Source: Nymphaea colorata (taxonomy: Eukaryota; Streptophyta; Magnoliopsida; Nymphaeales; Nymphaeaceae). From it: a stretch of 64,000 nucleotides of DNA. The notes under the pieces are model-generated. The model was given only the letters and a program-made list of their open reading frames with translations, was not told the origin of the DNA and ran no database searches. The stretch covers positions 10,721,952-10,785,951 of the forward strand of contig NC_045142.1 of assembly GCF_008831285.2 (NCBI RefSeq), given 5' to 3'. The position numbers were made by a program, and so were the translations under genes. This document shows positions 60,166 through 64,000 of the stretch, piece by piece. Positions within the stretch are counted from its first letter, which is position 1, and every line of letters starts with the position of its first letter.

Positions 60166-60660
60166 AAAATTGTGCACGTTCACTAGACGTACAACTGGGT
60201 TTCTCCCTCCTCTATCTCTTGTTTAATGACTTTTCCTTTTTTTTCTGAACGTACCTTAATTGTAATCCTCGCAAGAAAAAAAATGTCCTCTATTCACGAT
60301 GCGCGCGGGCGCATGGTGCAGGACCGTGAACTAATTGAGTATACATGCGGTGCGGATATGTTAACAGTTGTGCACACAATTGAGTTCTCTACCTTACTGC
60401 GGCCAGGCTAGCTCCAACCAACACGCGAGCCAACCACAGAATTCACTATGTTCAAATCGGATCAAGGCTTAGACTGTTCAAACTAACTAACTCTCAAATT
60501 CAAGATAGTGGACTTGTTGACGCAACTGAGAAGTGAGCGTTTCAAACTTGAAAAGGTAGGCAGCCTCATTTGAACATCAGCTCATAAATATGTGGATGTT
60601 CTTCGACTGACTGAAGAGAATTCTGTTGCCATATGGAATAATTTGAACATGGTAGTTGTA
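60155..60660. repeat. dispersed repeat, copy 2 (pairs with 22222-22690)
   Basis: It is a direct-orientation match to the copy beside the large inverted repeat at 22 kb, ending with AACTTGAAAAGGTAGGCAGCCTC and AGAGAATTC. Its presence next to GA-rich sequence in both places suggests a mobile unit or an old segmental copy. Confidence 0.8.
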
Positions 60661-61146
60661 GTCAAGGCTCTCCAAGGCCGTCTACCTCAAGGAAGTTCCA
60701 GTGAGGAACGTCAAGCCAAGGATTTCCACCCTTTCCCCTAGTCACATGGGTATGGGTACAATTGGAGTAGATCTAGAAAATGTGGGTACAAGATATATAT
60801 ATATATATATATATGTGTGTATGTCACAATTGCACAAAAAAATTAAATAAAACAACATTTAAATAAACAAGTGATAGATATAAATAAAAACATTATAGGT
60901 TAATGAACAATAACTCCAAAAAACAGAATGTAAGCTGAGTTAGAAATAGTTAAATCAAGTAAAATTAAGTAGTTAGGATTAGTTTGGAGGTCAAATGTAT
61001 CCAAGTACTCAGTTTAGGTAATGGTATAACAATACGGGTACATGGACCTTACAGAAATACCCATATGACTTAGCCCTTCGAAGAAACTAATAAGAGTCAA
61101 GTGGAGTTTTGCAATATGGGATATTTGGAAAAGCCACGATCCCTAC
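60661..61146. other. non-coding, nothing recognised
   Basis: AT-rich, with a (TA)n(TG)n run at about 60792-60822. Confidence 0.5.
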
Positions 61147-61988
61147 TGGACCACAAATCCATAGATTTTACAAGGTAACATCAATGTAAATACCGACATG
61201 AGAAATCCTCTACTTGTTTAAGTTGTAGATTTAACCTAAGGTGGACTTACAGTCAACCATGGATCTCATCACGAGGTGATCAAAGATAGCCTTAAATGTC
61301 AATATTGCATCATAAAAAGGCGGCAGCCTTTTGTTGATCTCTTACTGATACATTTTTCTAGCTTCTCATCCTTAGCCATCAGCTTCTTTGCCTTGTGCGT
61401 TTGATGAAACATGAATCTACAACTAGAGAGTGCGCTGCACCGGGCTTGCGAGCTCAACATTCCCCAACCTAGCCAGGCTTTAGCCCATTGGCGTATCATA
61501 TTGGATATTCTGTCTCAAGTAACCCCTGATGTTAGTAACTAATTTCTTAGTATTGCAACCAATATATAACGCCCACCTGTTATCGTTGATCTCAATTTTC
61601 AATATATCACCCAAGATATTGCTTGTCGTTAATAGTCAAACACTTTTTTTAATTGGCACCCACCTTTTATGAAAGAAAACACCAGTCATTGAAGGTACAC
61701 AACATGAATATAATTACATCAACATCACTTTGACTTCAGACCTCTGATGCCGTAGACTCAAGGCCGTCATGTTTCATCAGGCGCACAAGACAAAGAAGCT
61801 GATGGCTAAGGATAAGAAGTTAGAAAAATGTATCAGTATGTAAGTCATCGTGCAATATTGACAATAAGGCTATGCTTGACCGCTTGGATATGAGATTCGT
61901 CGTTGATTTTAAATCCACACAGTCGATTTTTCATATGGAAAGCTTGAACTTTTGTTACCTTGTGAAAACTTTGGATTTGTGGTCCGAT
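61147..61988. repeat. inverted repeat with arms of about 220-270 bp
   Basis: The left arm 61147-61415 and right arm 61767-61988 are inverted complements. Examples are GGACCACAAATCC with GGATTTGTGGTCC, and a block near 61373-61390 (around TAGCCATCAGCTTCTTTG) with its complement near 61796. The loop is about 350 bp. Identity is about 80-85%. Both arms keep a short coding-like stretch (KAKKLMAKDEKLEKCIS on one strand, TKKLMAKDKKLEKCIS on the other). It looks like a foldback element or an inverted duplication of a gene fragment. Confidence 0.8.
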
Positions 61989-62679
61989 AGATGAAGAGTT
62001 ATATCTAAGCAGGGGCGGAGGGAGGGGGGGGTGCCTAACCCGTGGCCCAACCCTAGGTAACTGGAAAAAAAAAGTACATCAAAAAAATTAAAAAAATTTA
62101 GTTGTATAATGTATTTTTTGGATTCTGATTTAGTTTTGCCCTACTTAGATAAATTCGTTGAACCGTTTGAATCGCCCCAAAAAGAAAGTCTTAGATCCCT
62201 GTATTTAACGTATAAAAATTTGTGGTAGCATTCAATCTTAGATCGAAAGCTACCACTACCAAACAAAACATAAAGACCGATAAGCCGAAAGCAAGCTTTT
62301 ATGAATGAGAAGAGACATTTGTCCTTTGCCACATAACGGTGATTCCTCTCTTGGTATAGCCCGTTTATGCGTGGGCTAACTCTTTTGTATCGTTCCAATT
62401 TTATGGGATGTGTTAAGGAGACTAACTAGAAGGGATTAGAGAATTACCACTTTCACCTTCCATAAAGAAGTCTACTGAGAAGAATTTCAGTACCCCTTCC
62501 CCTTTCACCAGTCCTGCCTCGTGCCTGTCACATTTTGAAATATTGATTACCATCGCTACCTCCATGTTCAAGTCTGGCGTGCTTTGTATCACACTCCACA
62601 TTACTTAAGCAACAGACGGGCCTTGGCTTCTGCACATTCCCTCCTCCATCAGCGAAGCCACTCCAACGAGCTGAGAAAA
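61989..62679. other. upstream region of P450 copy 2
   Basis: A G-rich motif AGGGGCGGAGGGAGGGGGGG is near 62011. From about 62585 the sequence matches the 5' flank of P450 copy 1 (CACTCCACATTACTTAAGC). No confident TATA box is seen in either copy. Confidence 0.5.
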
Positions 62680-64000
62680 ATGGCGGATCTTCTCAATCTG
62701 TTTCTGTGGTTCGTCACTTTCTTGGCCTGCATCTACAGTTTCCGTCTCTTCTCCGTAAAATCCAGCAAGCTCCCGCCGGGTCCGGTGGGTCTCCCGATCC
62801 TCGGCTCCCTTTTCCAAATGGGCACCAAGCCCCATGAGTCCCTCGCGGAGCTTGCCCGAGTGTATGGCCCGCTGATGACGCTGCGGCTCGGCTTCAAAAC
62901 CACGGTGGTAGTCTCCTCCGCCGAAATGGCCGCGGAGGTGCTGCAGAAGCATGACCAGGCCTTCGCAGGTATAACATTGCAAACGGGTGCAATCAATCAG
63001 CACGGTTCCAAGCCTTAATTTGTCGTTCAAGTAATCCCTTTCAGTCCGTAGCAGCACAGCAACTTGCCTAAGCTTCTTTTCTTCCCTTAGCTGCAAGGGC
63101 AGGGTAACGTGTAGGCTTGTGCTGGCAACTGCTCACACAGTGGCCAATTGACGTCCTATAGTTATTTTTTCCTTCTTATATTAAAATTTGAAGTACTTAG
63201 TATTTTTCAAGTAAAGGTTTCTTACTTGTGACGTCCAATACTGGTAGAAATTGTTTTTATGAAACGGTCCTTTAAAGGTTTCTTGTGACATCCAATACTG
63301 GTAGAAGTTGTTTTTATGAAACGGTTCTTTATGTACATTTGAAGTAAGTTGATGAAAATCTAGCTGATTATATACACAAATTTATACACGATGCATAAGT
63401 ATACAAGTCTATGTACATGATACCTACACCTAAAAGTGAGTCAAATGTCCACATATCGGAGAGCTATACATGAGAGTTGTACATGTTGCATCCCAACGGC
63501 CGTAACCATCTCTCTAATTCTAGGGTTCCATTGAGTTGTCCCTTAATTTTTGAGGTCTATATAGCCAAATGCTATATAGCCAAATGGCCTTGAAAGTATT
63601 CTTCATAAAGTAGATGAAATGACCCAAAAAGCCTTTAGTTTATTAAGAAAAGGGCACTCCTTATGAGGGAAAAGAAGGAAATCAGTTTTCATACAATGTT
63701 AAAATATCCATTTTTTCAAAAATGGCTAAAATACCCTTGTAAGAAGCGTGTGCGAAGGGCCGTCCATTTGTCTATTTGTTTCCACTATGCTTCGACGGTG
63801 AAAGTACCGTGATTATACTATTCGATTGGACTTGGATTATTTAGATCCCATCTCCAATGGGAGCTGACCTCCAAACCAATCCATGCATGGATCAAAACTG
63901 CGTGCATGGGCATACCGAATTAAGTGATATATATCATGTCAACCTTATGTTCGCATCTTCATTCGTAGGGCGAAGTGTCATGGACGCAGCCAGCCCATTG
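62680..64000 (+). CDS. cytochrome P450, CYP76-family-like, copy 2 (partial, runs off the window)
   Basis: Exon 1 is 62680-62968, the same 289-nt length and phase as copy 1, with donor GTATAA. Exon 2 starts at 63969 after TTCGTAG and continues past 64000 ([10 protein letters not shown]-). The 96 residues of exon 1 differ from copy 1 at about eight positions, most in the N-terminal anchor. [11 protein letters not shown] and the [10 protein letters not shown] block are unchanged. Reading is open over all visible sequence, so this copy may be functional, but heme-binding and I-helix parts lie outside the window. Intron 1 (1000 bp) lacks the TA tract of copy 1. It has its own 57-bp tandem duplication (63225 and 63282, TTGTTTTTATGAAACGGT). 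Confidence 0.85.

Larger units (their letters stand above)
58505..64000. repeat. segmental duplication, unit B (P450 copy 2)
   Basis: This is the partner of unit A (41207-47624); see the paired blocks there. It holds unit-specific material: a 180-bp stretch at 58690-58870 absent from unit A, a dispersed repeat at 60155-60660 and an inverted repeat at 61147-61988. The unit continues past the right edge. Confidence 0.85.

Noticed and set aside
62005-62060. G-rich AGGGGCGGAGGGAGGGGGGG motif as a transposon terminus
   Set aside because: It resembles ends of some plant DNA transposons, but I found no inverted partner or target duplication.

Overview
The window is nuclear DNA of a seed plant, almost certainly an angiosperm. 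The evidence is spliced genes with GT-AG introns, a DYW-class pentatricopeptide repeat (PPR) gene, CYP76-like cytochrome P450s, FAR1-type Mutator-like sequence, plant mobile domain (PMD) proteins and several plant Ty3/gypsy lineages. I cannot name the species. Most of the 64 kb is transposon-derived and AT-rich with long (TA)n tracts. Only one gene is complete and apparently functional, a P450 at 44794-47624; a second P450 copy runs off the right edge at 64000.

Layout, left to right. 1-3870: decayed minus-strand FAR1/MULE transposase whose 3' part has become a 566-bp tandem array. 4652-22096: a long inverted repeat with arms of about 550 bp. It was split by a 16.3-kb Tat/Ogre-lineage Ty3/gypsy element (4869-21179, target duplication ACGGA). 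That element has 3.8-kb LTRs carrying two internal tandem arrays, an extra PMD-type ORF before gag, and pol with an additional RNase H. 23053-29426: exons of a HAD-family nucleotidase gene, wrecked by a Reina-like chromovirus (about 23765-28904). 29985-32016: a non-autonomous hAT element with an 8-bp target duplication. 32767-37785: a DYW PPR pseudogene interrupted by a 3.2-kb minus-strand chromovirus derivative (32883-36083, target duplication TTCCA).

39152-40502 holds weak candidate exons. About 41207-47624 and about 58505-64000 are two units of a segmental duplication roughly 17-18 kb apart, each ending in a CYP76-like P450. The left unit later gained at least two small DNA transposons and probably a third. 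Between the units (about 49000-57470) lies a decayed element carrying a PMD domain and two Ulp1/C48 protease remnants on opposite strands, plus several tandem arrays, including one with a period near 170 bp.

Functionally the window is a P450 tandem-duplication locus embedded in nested transposons. Two ordinary plant genes (HAD nucleotidase, PPR-DYW) have been destroyed by insertions whose history can be read from the target-site duplications. Coding decay in the Tat element is dominated by changes explicable as C-to-T or G-to-A, as expected for methylated silent DNA. I found no convincing tRNA, rRNA or CRISPR features.
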